Source: Anaerolineaceae bacterium UBA3924
GTDB taxonomy: Bacteria > Chloroflexota > Anaerolineae > Anaerolineales > Anaerolineaceae
DNA length: 64,000 nt
Direction: 5' to 3'
NCBI GenBank assembly: GCA_002385985.1
Contig: DGEO01000013.1
Span: forward strand, 17,930 to 81,929
Shown: in pieces, positions 41,663 to 50,534 of the stretch
Position numbering within the stretch: the stretch's first letter is position 1
How the letters are laid out: every line of letters starts with the position of its first letter
Program-made: the position numbers and the translations under genes
The notes under the pieces: generated by a model
Told to the model about the DNA's origin: nothing
Databases searched by the model: none
What the model saw: the letters and a program-made list of their open reading frames with translations, nothing else

Positions 41663-43388
41663 ACAAACCGTCCCTGCCATTCAACTGCCTGACCTGACCG
41701 CTGCCTTCCCTGAAGGTGTGACCCGGGATGAGCGCCCCGGTTATGAGGGCTTTGTCGTCAGCTCGGACAAGCTCACCGAGGTCGCCGTGTACCTGCGGGA
41801 CCAACTGGGCTTCGACTTCCTCACCTCGGTGACCGCGGTTGATTACTATCCGGACAACATGATGGAGGTGGTTTACCACTTCTTCAAAACCGTTGGCGGC
41901 CCGATCCTGCCCCTGCACGTGCAGGTTCCCAGAGATAATCCGGTGGTCCCGTCCCTCACGCCGCTGTTCCCGGGAGCGGAGCTGCAGGAGCGTGAAGCCT
42001 ACGACCTGATGGGCATCCAGTTCAGCGGGCACCCGGACCCGCGGCGCATCCTGCTGTGGGAGGGTTTCGCCGGCCATCCGCTGCGCAAGGACTGGAAGGA
42101 ACCTTACTTCGAAGAAGAGTTCAAGCCCTTTAAAAGCCGCTGGCCGGAAGGGCAGGTCAAGCGTGCGGAGGACCAAAACCCATACGGCAAGAACGTCCAG
42201 TACCCCGAAGGGTTTGATCCCAACACCTGGATGCCAGATACGGATGAAGCGCTGTACCGCAGCCTGAAGAAATCGGAGTCCGAGCTGCGCACCGACCAGA
42301 TTATCGTCAACCTAGGTCCGCAGCACCCCTCGACGCACGGCGTGTTCCGCATGGTGGCCCTGCTGGAGGGCGAGACGATTGTGGACCTCAAGCCGGTGAT
42401 GGGCTACCTGCACCGCAATCACGAAAAAATCGGGGAGCGCAACACGTACATTCAGAACATGCCCTTCACCGACCGGCTGGATTACGTCACCTCGATGAGC
42501 AACAACTTCGGTTACGCGCTGGCGGTGGAGAAATTGATGGGGGTTCAGCCGCCTGAGCGGGCGGAGTACCTGCGGGTGATTATGGCCGAGCTCACCCGTG
42601 TAATGAACCATCTCTTCGCCATCGGCTTCCTGCTCAACGACCTGGGCGCGTTCTTCACCCCGGCGCTGTACGCCTTCGAGGAACGGGAGTTGATCCTGGA
42701 TGTGTTTGAGGAAGTCGCCGGGTCGCGCATGATGTGCAACTACTTCCGCTTCGGCGGGGTGGCCCGCGATCTGCCTGAGGGCAGCCTGGACCGGATCAAG
42801 GGGCTGGTGCTCGACCGCCTGCCCCGCAAGATCGATGAGCTGGATGCGTATCTGACCAACAACGAGATCCTGCGCGAGCGCTGTGAGGGCATCGGTGTGC
42901 TGACGGCTGAACAGGCGATCGCGCTGTCGGCGACCGGGCCGGTTTTGCGAGCTTCCGGCGTGCCCTACGACGTGCGCCGGGCCGACCCGTACTCGATCTA
43001 CGACCGGTTTGAGTTTGACGTGGCCGTGCGCGAGCATGGCGATGTATATGACCGCTATCTGGTGCGCCTGGACGAGGCCCGGCAGAGCCTGCGCATCCTC
43101 GAGCAGGCCATCCGCGACCTGCCGGATGGACCGGTTCTGACCGGAAAACAGGCCTGGCAGGTGCGCGTGCCGGCCGGAGAAAGCTACGGCCGCGTCGAGG
43201 GGCCAAAAGGCGAGCTGGGCTTCTACATTGTGTCCAACGGAAAGCCCAATCCATGGCGCTACCATGTGCGAGCCCCTTCTTTTATCAACCTCACTGGTCT
43301 GCGGCAGATGACCCTCGGGCACAAGATCGCAGATGCCGTGGTGATTTTAGGCTCGATCGACATCGTTCTGGGCGAAGTCGATCGCTAG
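41655..43388 (+). CDS. nuoCD: NADH-quinone oxidoreductase fused subunits C and D
   Basis: 577 residues from a GTG with an AGGAGGGA site inside the end of nuoB. Residues 1 to about 165 are NuoC ('[14 protein letters not shown]', '[29 protein letters not shown]'). From about 210 the NuoD part has '[22 protein letters not shown]', '[11 protein letters not shown]', '[30 protein letters not shown]' and '[17 protein letters not shown]'. The NiFe-ligand CxxC motifs of hydrogenases are absent, so it is complex I and not a hydrogenase. It holds the quinone site with NuoB. Confidence 0.95.
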   Translation: MAEQTVPAIQLPDLTAAFPEGVTRDERPGYEGFVVSSDKLTEVAVYLRDQLGFDFLTSVTAVDYYPDNMMEVVYHFFKTVGGPILPLHVQVPRDNPVVPSLTPLFPGAELQEREAYDLMGIQFSGHPDPRRILLWEGFAGHPLRKDWKEPYFEEEFKPFKSRWPEGQVKRAEDQNPYGKNVQYPEGFDPNTWMPDTDEALYRSLKKSESELRTDQIIVNLGPQHPSTHGVFRMVALLEGETIVDLKPVMGYLHRNHEKIGERNTYIQNMPFTDRLDYVTSMSNNFGYALAVEKLMGVQPPERAEYLRVIMAELTRVMNHLFAIGFLLNDLGAFFTPALYAFEERELILDVFEEVAGSRMMCNYFRFGGVARDLPEGSLDRIKGLVLDRLPRKIDELDAYLTNNEILRERCEGIGVLTAEQAIALSATGPVLRASGVPYDVRRADPYSIYDRFEFDVAVREHGDVYDRYLVRLDEARQSLRILEQAIRDLPDGPVLTGKQAWQVRVPAGESYGRVEGPKGELGFYIVSNGKPNPWRYHVRAPSFINLTGLRQMTLGHKIADAVVILGSIDIVLGEVDR

Positions 43389-43403
43389 GCGGACGGAGGT
43401 GAC

Positions 43404-44012
43404 ATGATGATCGGCAAAGGCATACTGAGAGGACTGGGGGTCACGCTCCGACACCTGATCGACACGTTCATCCAGGACATCAAGGGCGGCAGGCGGCGCT
43501 ACTTTACCCGGGAAGGGGTGGAAAGCCGGCGTTCGAAGGACGCGGCCGGGATTTTCACCGTGCAGTACCCGGAGGAGCGACTGCCTACTCCGGAGGAGTT
43601 CCGTTATCTTCCCTTCCTGGTATATGAGGAAGGCGAGAACGGTGAAAAGAACTACCGCTGCACGTCCTGCGGCATCTGCGCCAAGGTGTGTCCGCCGCAG
43701 TGCATCTGGATCGAGCGCACAACCGATCCGGTTACCGGCCGGCCGGTTCCCCAGCCGAAGAATTTTTACATCGATGTGGACATCTGCATGAACTGCGGCT
43801 TCTGCGCGGAGTACTGCCCGTTCGATGCCATCAAGATGGATCACGATTTCGAGATCGCCTCTCTTGACCGAATGAAGGATCACATCTATGATATGGAACG
43901 ACTGGGGCGGCCGGTGAGCTATTACGCTGAGATCCGGCCGACGAATTACCAGCGTGAAGAAGCAGCCCGGGCTGAAAAAGAGAAAGCCAAAAGCGCGAAA
44001 GCGGCTTCCTGA
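43404..44012 (+). CDS. nuoI: NADH-quinone oxidoreductase subunit I (2x 4Fe-4S ferredoxin)
   Basis: 202 residues with a GGAGGT site and tandem ATG start. Two ferredoxin motifs: Cys86/89/92/96 ('CTSCGICAKVCPPQC') and Cys128/131/134/138 ('CMNCGFCAEYC'). The N-terminal 'GILRGLGVTLRHLIDTF' resembles NuoI's membrane-facing helix. The C-terminus is a Lys/Ala-rich helix. It relays electrons toward N2. No membrane-arm subunit or NuoEFG follows; the next genes are a small cysteine protein and mrp. Confidence 0.92.
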   Translation: MMIGKGILRGLGVTLRHLIDTFIQDIKGGRRRYFTREGVESRRSKDAAGIFTVQYPEERLPTPEEFRYLPFLVYEEGENGEKNYRCTSCGICAKVCPPQCIWIERTTDPVTGRPVPQPKNFYIDVDICMNCGFCAEYCPFDAIKMDHDFEIASLDRMKDHIYDMERLGRPVSYYAEIRPTNYQREEAARAEKEKAKSAKAAS

Positions 44013-44033
44013 ACAGTAGAACGACGCTAACAG

Positions 44034-44060
44034 GGGCTGCGGTGAAAGACGCAGCAGCCC
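44034..44060 (+). terminator. Weak hairpin after nuoI
   Basis: GGGCTGC (44034-44040) pairs with 44054-44060 around a 13-base loop, with no T-run after it. It may only partly end the nuo transcript. Confidence 0.3.
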
Positions 44061-44096
44061 GGCACATGATAACGGGTAGAAAGGTGCAGGTTACTC

Positions 44097-44417
44097 ATGT
44101 ATAACCCGGACACAGAAATGATCTTTCCCCTGCGGGTCGCGCCTGCTCTGCGCTCGCAGCGCAATGCCGAATGGCAGGCACTGGTCGACCGGATTTCTTC
44201 GCCGGACGCCGACCGGCTGGACCAGATGGCGTTTGTGCTGATGATGGTGCGCATGAACAACTGCCTGACCTGCAATGCTGATTCGTTCCGCGCCATGCGC
44301 GGCTGCACCCAGTGCGCCCGGCAGTCGGTACGCCGCTTCCGCGGCGAGGACCGGGATTTGATCGCGCAGTTTGAACAGTCGCGCGCGGATGTGGAAAAAC
44401 ACCTGAACAAGGCCTGA
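44097..44417 (+). CDS. Small protein with two CxxC motifs, unknown family
   Basis: 106 residues. The centre reads 'MNNCLTCNADSFRAMRGCTQCARQSVRRFRG', two CxxC pairs 14 residues apart that could bind zinc or an iron-sulfur cluster. The rest is helical with charged ends; no membrane segment. It lies between nuoI and an Mrp-type cluster carrier gene, 50 bases before the latter. I do not recognise the family. A role in cluster or metal handling is suggested only by its cysteines and neighbours. Confidence 0.75.
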   Translation: MYNPDTEMIFPLRVAPALRSQRNAEWQALVDRISSPDADRLDQMAFVLMMVRMNNCLTCNADSFRAMRGCTQCARQSVRRFRGEDRDLIAQFEQSRADVEKHLNKA

Positions 44418-44466
44418 TTTGCTACCGCCTGGCCATCACCCGGCCAGGATAAAGGAAAGATAACGA

Positions 44467-45549
44467 ATGACACAAGCACCCATCACCGAGCAAGCCGTAC
44501 TGGCTGCTTTGAGCAAGGTCCAGGAACCAGAGCTGCATCGCGATCTGGTCAGCCTGAATATGGTTTCAGATATTAAAATCGACGGCGGGAAGGTGTCCTT
44601 CACCGTTACCCTGACCACGCCTGCCTGTCCCCTGAAGGGCAAGATTGAAAGCGAAGCCCGCCAGGCTGTGCTGGCCATTCCGGGGGTGAGCGAGGTGGAC
44701 GTGAATCTGGATGCCAATGTGGTCTCGGACGGAAAAATGCGCGGGCTGCTGCAGCTGCCGGTCCGGAACGCGGTGGCTGTCGCCTCCGGCAAAGGAGGTG
44801 TGGGCAAGTCGACAGTCGCGGTCAACCTGGCGGTGGCGCTGGCGGACAGCGGCGCGAGAGTCGGCCTGCTGGACGCGGATATCTACGGGCCGAACATCCC
44901 CACCATGATGGGGGTGCAGCGCCTGCCGCCCTTCAAGGACGGCAAGCTAATACCGGCGGAAGCCTACGGGGTGAAGCTGATGTCCATCGGCTTCCTGGTG
45001 CCGCCAGGCCAGGCGCTGATCTGGCGCGGGCCGATGCTGCACTCCGCCATCCGCCAGTTCCTGGCCGATGTTGAGTGGGGCGAGCTGGATTATCTTGTCA
45101 TCGACCTGCCTCCCGGCACCGGCGATGCGCAGCTCAGCCTGGCCCAGTCGATGCCGCTCAGCGGCGGTGTGATCGTCACCCTGCCTCAGCAGGTCTCGCT
45201 GGATGACGCCAGCCGGGGCGTGCAGATGTTCCAGCAGCTGCAGGTGCCCATTCTGGGTGTGGTTGAGAATATGAGCTACCTGGAACTGCCGGACGGCCAG
45301 CGGATGGACGTGTTCGGCACGGGCGGAGGTCAGAAGCTGGCTGCTCATTACCATGTGCCCTTCCTGGGCGGCATCCCCATGGACCCGGCAGTACGCGTGG
45401 GCGGGGATGAGGGCGCTCCGATCGTCAAGACACTGCCCGATTCAGCGGCAGCCAGGGCGATGCGCTCGGTGGCGGAACAGATCGCTGCCCGCCTGAGCGT
45501 GGAGGCAGTTAAGAGTAAAGGCGCTGTACCTATTCGCATGGTAGAATAG
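44467..45549 (+). CDS. mrp: Mrp/ApbC-family P-loop ATPase lacking the usual CxxC
   Basis: 360 residues. The N-terminal MIP18/DUF59 domain (1-90, '[22 protein letters not shown]') is followed by the deviant Walker A '[15 protein letters not shown]' (about 108-122), '[16 protein letters not shown]' and '[18 protein letters not shown]'. Family members normally carry a CxxC after 'VVENMSY' that binds a bridging Fe-S cluster; here the segment reads '[20 protein letters not shown]' with no cysteine. ATPase and cluster-carrier functions may therefore differ from ApbC. It follows nuoI, fitting a role in complex I assembly. Confidence 0.92.
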   Translation: MTQAPITEQAVLAALSKVQEPELHRDLVSLNMVSDIKIDGGKVSFTVTLTTPACPLKGKIESEARQAVLAIPGVSEVDVNLDANVVSDGKMRGLLQLPVRNAVAVASGKGGVGKSTVAVNLAVALADSGARVGLLDADIYGPNIPTMMGVQRLPPFKDGKLIPAEAYGVKLMSIGFLVPPGQALIWRGPMLHSAIRQFLADVEWGELDYLVIDLPPGTGDAQLSLAQSMPLSGGVIVTLPQQVSLDDASRGVQMFQQLQVPILGVVENMSYLELPDGQRMDVFGTGGGQKLAAHYHVPFLGGIPMDPAVRVGGDEGAPIVKTLPDSAAARAMRSVAEQIAARLSVEAVKSKGAVPIRMVE

Positions 45550-45554
45550 GCCAT

Positions 45555-46580
45555 ATGGATTCAGTTACTGAAAATCTAGTCGTCGGCGTTCGCTTCTCAA
45601 AGGTAGGAAAAATCTACCACTTTGACGCATCGACACTGCCTGAAGTGAAGGTCGGCGACTCAGTTGTTGTGGAGACCAGCCGGGGCTGGCAGCTGGGTCA
45701 GGTGGCCCAGCTGATCAGCGGCCCTCCGAAAACGGAGGAAGGTCCGCTGAAGCCGGTCGACCGGCTGGCGACTCCGCGGGACTTGCTGATCCGCCAGTCC
45801 TGGTATGAGAAAGAGGTGGAGGTCGTTTCCGCCTGCCAGCAGCGGGTGCGCGAGCTGCGCCTGCAGGGCGTGAAGGTGGTCGCCGCGGAATACAGCTTCG
45901 ACGGCTCCCGCCTGACCATCATGTTCAGCAGCGAGTCCGAAGATAAGGTGGATCTGAAGAGCCTGCGCCAGGACATGCAGCGGGCCTATGCGCCCAGCCA
46001 GGTGGAACTGCGGCAGATCGGTCCGCGGGATGTGGCCAAGCTGCTGGGCGGCATGGGCGCCTGCGGTCTGGAGACGCGCTGCTGCTCGCAGTTCCTCACG
46101 GATTTCAGCTCCATCTCCATTCGAATGGCGAAGGAGCAGGGGATCTCACTGACACCATCGGAAATCACCGGCATGTGCGGCCGGCTGCGCTGCTGCCTGA
46201 TCTACGAGTACGAGGTGTACTGTGAGTACCGCAAGCAGCTGCCCAAGCGCAACAAGCGGGTGATCACGCCGGACGGCGAAGGCAAGGTCATCTCGCAGAT
46301 TCCGCTGCAGCTATCCGTGATGGTAGATGTGGTCAACCTGGGGCAGCGCATGTATTCCAAAGATGACATCCGCCTGATTGATGAGGAGGGGGGTATCCCG
46401 ACCCCGCCGCCCAGAGCGGAAGCGGAACAGAAACCTCCGCAGGCGAATGCAGATACCAACGGCCAGAATGGCGATGCGGGCGAGCCCAAACCCGGCAAGG
46501 AAGAACCGGGCGCTGGCCAGGCGCCTGCCAGCAAACGGCGGCGACGGGGGAGAGGTCGTGGAAAGAAGAAGTCTGAGTGA
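45555..46580 (+). CDS. ricT: PSP1-domain protein (RicT/YaaT family)
   Basis: 341 residues. 'VVGVRFSKVGKIYHFDA' and 'GDSVVVETSRGWQLGQVAQLI' begin the PSP1 domain; the conserved cysteine region 'MGACGLETRCCSQFL...TGMCGRLRCCLIYEYEVY' is clear. In Bacillus, RicT works with RicA and RicF in an Fe-S-containing complex affecting RNA processing and development; no partners are seen here. The last 70 residues are Pro/Glu/Lys-rich and likely disordered. It starts 5 bases after mrp and its end overlaps the M20 gene. Confidence 0.92.
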   Translation: MDSVTENLVVGVRFSKVGKIYHFDASTLPEVKVGDSVVVETSRGWQLGQVAQLISGPPKTEEGPLKPVDRLATPRDLLIRQSWYEKEVEVVSACQQRVRELRLQGVKVVAAEYSFDGSRLTIMFSSESEDKVDLKSLRQDMQRAYAPSQVELRQIGPRDVAKLLGGMGACGLETRCCSQFLTDFSSISIRMAKEQGISLTPSEITGMCGRLRCCLIYEYEVYCEYRKQLPKRNKRVITPDGEGKVISQIPLQLSVMVDVVNLGQRMYSKDDIRLIDEEGGIPTPPPRAEAEQKPPQANADTNGQNGDAGEPKPGKEEPGAGQAPASKRRRRGRGRGKKKSE

Positions 46581-47760
46581 AATCTGGGAAGAGGCGCAAA
46601 ACCTCTTCCCTTTTTCGCAGTCCATCCGGCGTGACCTGCACCGGCACCCGGAGCTGGGGTATCAGGAAAAGCGAACCGCCGGGATCATCGCGGGGGAGCT
46701 GAAACAGCTTGGCTATGAGGTGCGCACCGGGATCGCGGAGACCGGCGTTGCTGCGCTCATCGAGGGGAATCTCCCCGGCCGGGTGGTGATGGCGCGGGTG
46801 GATTTGGACGCGCTGCCCATTCAGGAAGAGACCGGGGCAGAATATGCGTCCCAGGTCCCGGGGGTGATGCATGCCTGCGGGCATGATGGGCACGTGGCGG
46901 TAGGGCTGACGGTCGCGCGCATGCTGGCCAGCCGGCGGGAGGAACTGCACGGCACGGTCAAGCTGGTATTCCAGCCGGCCGAAGAGGGGCTGGGCGGCGC
47001 GGAGCGCATGATTGCCGAGGGGGTGCTGGATGATCCGGTTCCCGAGGCAGCCTTGGCGCTGCACCTGTGGAACCAGCTTCCAATGGGAAAAGCTGTCATC
47101 CGCCCCGGGCCGTTGATGGCGGCCGCCGACATGTTCACCATTCGCATTCAGGGGCACGGCGGCCACGGCGCGATGCCGGAGAAGACCGCCGACCCGGTGC
47201 TGGCCGGTGCGCAGGTGGTGACCGCGCTGCAGTCTGTGGTGTCACGAAGTATTTCCCCGCTGGAATCGGCGGTGGTCAGTGTGACACAGTTCTCCGCCGG
47301 CGATGCGTTCAACGTCATTCCTGATGCTGCCCTGCTGCGGGGAACCATTCGCACCTATGAGCCGGATGTCCGTGAAAGGGTGCTGGAGAGGGTGCGGTCA
47401 GTCGCGGAGCATGTGGCCGCAGGGATGGGCTGCTCAGCGGAGGTGTTAATTCAGCCGGTGACGCCAGCGGTGATCAATGATCCGCAGGTGGCGAAAGTCA
47501 CCGCTGCCGCGGCTGCTGCAGCCGTGCCGGATCTGCGCATCGACGAGACTTACCGGGTCGCTATATCAGAAGACATGGCTTACATGCTGGAGCAGGTTCC
47601 CGGCTGTTATTTCATGGTCGGCGCGGCGCCTTCAGCGGAAGGGACGCCCTACGGGCATCACCATCCAAAGTTTGAGATTGACGAGCGCTCCATAACGGTC
47701 GCGGCCGCGATTCTGACCGCCGCTATCCTGGACCTGGCTAAATCATCAGATCATTCATAG
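46558..47760 (+). CDS. M20-family amidohydrolase
   Basis: 400 residues from a GTG at 46558, preceded by GGGGGAGAGG and overlapping the PSP1 gene by 23 bases. 'RRDLHRHPELGYQEKRTA', 'RVDLDALPIQEETGAEYAS', 'MHACGHDGHVAVGLTVARML', 'VFQPAEEGLGGAERMI' and a C-terminal 'YGHHHPKFEIDE' give the two-metal site of N-acyl-amino acid amidohydrolases (HipO/AmhX type). It would release an amino acid from an N-acyl or similar conjugate in the cytoplasm. Confidence 0.93.
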   Translation: MERRSLSEIWEEAQNLFPFSQSIRRDLHRHPELGYQEKRTAGIIAGELKQLGYEVRTGIAETGVAALIEGNLPGRVVMARVDLDALPIQEETGAEYASQVPGVMHACGHDGHVAVGLTVARMLASRREELHGTVKLVFQPAEEGLGGAERMIAEGVLDDPVPEAALALHLWNQLPMGKAVIRPGPLMAAADMFTIRIQGHGGHGAMPEKTADPVLAGAQVVTALQSVVSRSISPLESAVVSVTQFSAGDAFNVIPDAALLRGTIRTYEPDVRERVLERVRSVAEHVAAGMGCSAEVLIQPVTPAVINDPQVAKVTAAAAAAAVPDLRIDETYRVAISEDMAYMLEQVPGCYFMVGAAPSAEGTPYGHHHPKFEIDERSITVAAAILTAAILDLAKSSDHS

Positions 47761-47863
47761 GAAAAGCTCAGTTTTCGTCCGGTACGGGCGTGGTCAAAAC
47801 AGCGAGAAAAGCCGGTTCAGCCTGTATATACAAGGATGAAATGACCATCTGAAGGGTTACTTT

Positions 47864-47922
47864 GGTCATGATTGACCTCTGCTGGCCGGTGTGCTATACT
47901 TGAATTGTCTGAATGATCAGAT
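47864..47922. promoter_or_regulatory. Promoter flanked by two operator-like palindromes, for the FCD regulator
   Basis: TTGACC (47872-47877), 17 bases, TATACT (47895-47900). GGTCA-TGAT-TGACC (47864-47877) covers the -35 box and CTGA-ATGA-TCAG (47909-47920) lies just past the start site; both have 4-base centres, as FCD/FadR-type operators often do. This suggests autorepression. Confidence 0.7.
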
Positions 47923-47949
47923 TAATGGATGAAATTGGAGATCAGCGTC

Positions 47950-48648
47950 ATGCTGCGCGATCGGTCGAAGACCGACCTTTTATCCGAGTTCTTACAATAC
48001 CTCGCGGCCAAGACCAACGGCGACGACAGATTACCGCCATTAAATGTTCTTAGTCAGGAACTCGGAATCAGCATCGCCAGCCTGAGAGAACAACTGGAGG
48101 TTGCCCGCGCGCTGGGCCTGGTGGAAGTAAGGCCGCGCACGGGCATTCGTCGTTTACCCTACAACTTTCGCCCGGCGGTGATGCTCAGCCTGGCCTACGC
48201 CCAGAGCGTGGACGAAGACAGCTTCAAGCGGTACTCGGACTTCCGCAGCCACATCGAAGCGGCTTACTGGTACGAGGCCGTCAGCCTGCTGACCGCAGAG
48301 GACAAGAACAGGCTGCAGGAGCTGATCAACCGGGCATTGGAGAAAATTCACGGCACGCCGGCCCAGATTCCGCAGCAGGAGCACCGCGAGCTGCATCTGA
48401 CCATTTACAGCCGGCTGAACAACCCCTTCGTGCTGGGAGCGCTCGAGGCTTACTGGGCCATGTACGAAGAGGTGGGCCTGCACCGCTACACCGATATGGC
48501 CTACCTCGAGCGGATCTGGGCATATCACCAGCAGATAGTGGATGCAATCCGCACCGGGAATTATAAAGCAGGGTTTGATGCCTTGATCGAGCACATGAAC
48601 CTGCTGCGCGATCGGGCCAGGCCCATGCTGCGACATCACTTTGAATAA
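47950..48648 (+). CDS. FCD-domain (FadR-like) GntR-family regulator
   Basis: 232 residues from ATG 47950, favoured by TTGGAG 9 bases upstream; an ATG at 47929 is in frame but lacks a ribosome site. The winged helix is 'LLSEFLQYLAAKTNGDDRLPPLNVLSQELGISIASLREQLEVARALGLVEVRPRTGI'. The FCD domain (about 85-225) has 'FRSHIEAAYWYEAVSLL' and 'HRELHLTIYSRLNNPFVLGALEAYW', with histidines that often bind a metal and organic acid. It probably controls itself and the 2-oxoacid oxidoreductase genes 40 bases downstream. Confidence 0.88.
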   Translation: MLRDRSKTDLLSEFLQYLAAKTNGDDRLPPLNVLSQELGISIASLREQLEVARALGLVEVRPRTGIRRLPYNFRPAVMLSLAYAQSVDEDSFKRYSDFRSHIEAAYWYEAVSLLTAEDKNRLQELINRALEKIHGTPAQIPQQEHRELHLTIYSRLNNPFVLGALEAYWAMYEEVGLHRYTDMAYLERIWAYHQQIVDAIRTGNYKAGFDALIEHMNLLRDRARPMLRHHFE

Positions 48649-48688
48649 TGTGGTCGGGAACACCATAAAGGAGTCATCAGGAGCGATT

Positions 48689-50533
48689 ATGCAACCGAAA
48701 CAGTCTCCGGACAGGACAGCCGTGTCCAACCTTCCGCCCGTTGTCAACGACTTCTGCATCACGTTCAGCACAGTGAACGGATCGGGCAGCGCTACTGCAA
48801 ATACCACGATCCTGCGGGCGCTCTTCCGGATGGGTATCCCTGTTTCTGGCAAGAATATTTTCCCTTCCAATATCAAGGGCCTGCCCACCTGGTACACCAT
48901 CCGGGTTAGCAAGGACGGCTACCTGGCCCGGGTTGCCGAGGATGACATTGTGGTCGCCATGAACGCGACCACGTTCAACCAGGAACTGGACAGCCTGGTG
49001 CCGGGTGGGGTGCTGCTGTACCCGGATGACCTCCCGGTGAAGGTGACTCGTGAGGACATCCACGCCTATACCATGCCGGTCAAGCAGCTGGTCAAGGAGG
49101 CCGACGCGCCGCCCAAGCTGCGGGATTACCTCTCCAACATGGTTTATGTGGGCGTGCTGGCGGAACTGCTGGGTATCGATCTGGACAAGATCTACGATGC
49201 GCTTGACTTCCACTTCAAAGGCAAGAAGAACGCCATCGATTCCAACTTCAACCTGATCCAGGCGGCGGCGAACTGGGCAAAGGAAAACCTGACCAAGACC
49301 GACCGCTACCGGGTGGAGCCGATGAACGGCACCGACGGCTACGTGATGGCGGACGGCAACACCGCCGCTGCCCTGGGTGCGCTGTACGGCGGGGTGCAGT
49401 TCGTGGGCTGGTATCCCATCACCCCGGCTTCCAGCCTGGTGGAATCGATGAATGAGTATATCTCCGAACTGCGCAAAGACCCGGTGACCGGCAAGAACAC
49501 CATGGCCGTGGTCCAGGCGGAGGACGAGCTCTCAGCTGTTGGCATGGCGATCGGCGCCGGGTGGGGCGGCCTGCGGGCGATGACCTCCACCTCAGGGCCT
49601 GGGCTGAGCCTGATGGCTGAATATCTGGGCCTGGCCTATTACACCGAGGTGCCGGTGGTGGTCTGGGATGTGCAGCGCGTTGGTCCCAGCACCGGGCTTC
49701 CCACCCGCACCGCGCAGGGTGACCTGACCTTCGCCAGTTTCATCAGCCATGGTGACACCAACTACGTGCTGCTGCTGCCCGGTTCGGTGACCGAATGCTT
49801 TGAGTTTGGCTGGCGGGCGTTTGATATCGCCGAGCGGCTGCAAACACCAGTCATCGTGCTCTCCGACCTCGACCTGGGTATGAACCAGTGGATGACCCGC
49901 AGCTTTGAGTACCCGGACGAGCCCATGGACCGGGGTAAGGTGCTCTGGGAAGAGGACCTCGAGAAGATGCTGGAGAAGACCAACGGCAGCTGGGGCCGCT
50001 ACCTGGACGTCGACGGGGACGGCATTCCCTACCGCACCGTGGTCGGCAACCGGCATCCCCGCAGCGCGTACTTCACCCGCGGCACCGGGCATGATGAGTT
50101 GGGCCGTTACTCGGAGGACCCCGAGGTGTGGCAGCGTGTTCTGGACCGTATCGCGAAGAAGTTCGAGACGGCCAAGAAATACATGCCCAGACCAGAAATC
50201 CATCCGCGCGAGAACGCGAAGATTGGGGTGATTGCCTTCGGGTCGACGGACCCGGCCATCAAGGAGGCCGGCGATCTGCTCGAAAAGGACGGCATCCCGG
50301 TGGATTACCTGCGGCTGCGGGCTATCCCGTTCACCGAGGAAGTGGATGACTTCATCCAGCGGCATGAGAAGATCTGCGTGGTGGAAATGAACCAGCAGGG
50401 CCAGCTGCACCAGCTGCTGACGCTGGCTTATCCTCAGTATGCCACCCGGCTGCACAGCGCGGCCCATATGGACGGGCTGCCTTTGACCGCCCGCTGGGTT
50501 TACGACCAGATTCAATCTCTGGAGGAAAAGTAA
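48689..50533 (+). CDS. 2-oxoacid:ferredoxin oxidoreductase, fused gamma-alpha subunit
   Basis: 614 residues from ATG 48689 with an AGGAGCG site. The gamma domain (about 25-200) has 'STVNGSGSATANTTILRALFRMGIPVSGKNIFP'. The alpha (pyrimidine-binding) domain follows with 'DGNTAAALGALYGGVQFVGWYPITPASSLVE' and 'TSTSGPGLSLMAEYLGLAYYTEVPVVVWDVQRVGPSTGLPT'. A C-terminal transketolase-like part ends with 'VEMNQQGQL'. With the beta subunit it makes acyl-CoA, CO2 and reduced ferredoxin from a 2-oxoacid; 2-oxoglutarate is the usual substrate of this fused form, but it is not proven. Confidence 0.93.
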   Translation: MQPKQSPDRTAVSNLPPVVNDFCITFSTVNGSGSATANTTILRALFRMGIPVSGKNIFPSNIKGLPTWYTIRVSKDGYLARVAEDDIVVAMNATTFNQELDSLVPGGVLLYPDDLPVKVTREDIHAYTMPVKQLVKEADAPPKLRDYLSNMVYVGVLAELLGIDLDKIYDALDFHFKGKKNAIDSNFNLIQAAANWAKENLTKTDRYRVEPMNGTDGYVMADGNTAAALGALYGGVQFVGWYPITPASSLVESMNEYISELRKDPVTGKNTMAVVQAEDELSAVGMAIGAGWGGLRAMTSTSGPGLSLMAEYLGLAYYTEVPVVVWDVQRVGPSTGLPTRTAQGDLTFASFISHGDTNYVLLLPGSVTECFEFGWRAFDIAERLQTPVIVLSDLDLGMNQWMTRSFEYPDEPMDRGKVLWEEDLEKMLEKTNGSWGRYLDVDGDGIPYRTVVGNRHPRSAYFTRGTGHDELGRYSEDPEVWQRVLDRIAKKFETAKKYMPRPEIHPRENAKIGVIAFGSTDPAIKEAGDLLEKDGIPVDYLRLRAIPFTEEVDDFIQRHEKICVVEMNQQGQLHQLLTLAYPQYATRLHSAAHMDGLPLTARWVYDQIQSLEEK

Positions 50534-50534
50534 A

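Noticed and set aside
40964..43388. A NiFe hydrogenase instead of complex I
   Set aside because: The large-subunit-like part lacks both CxxC nickel-ligand motifs and has the NuoD quinone-site sequences.
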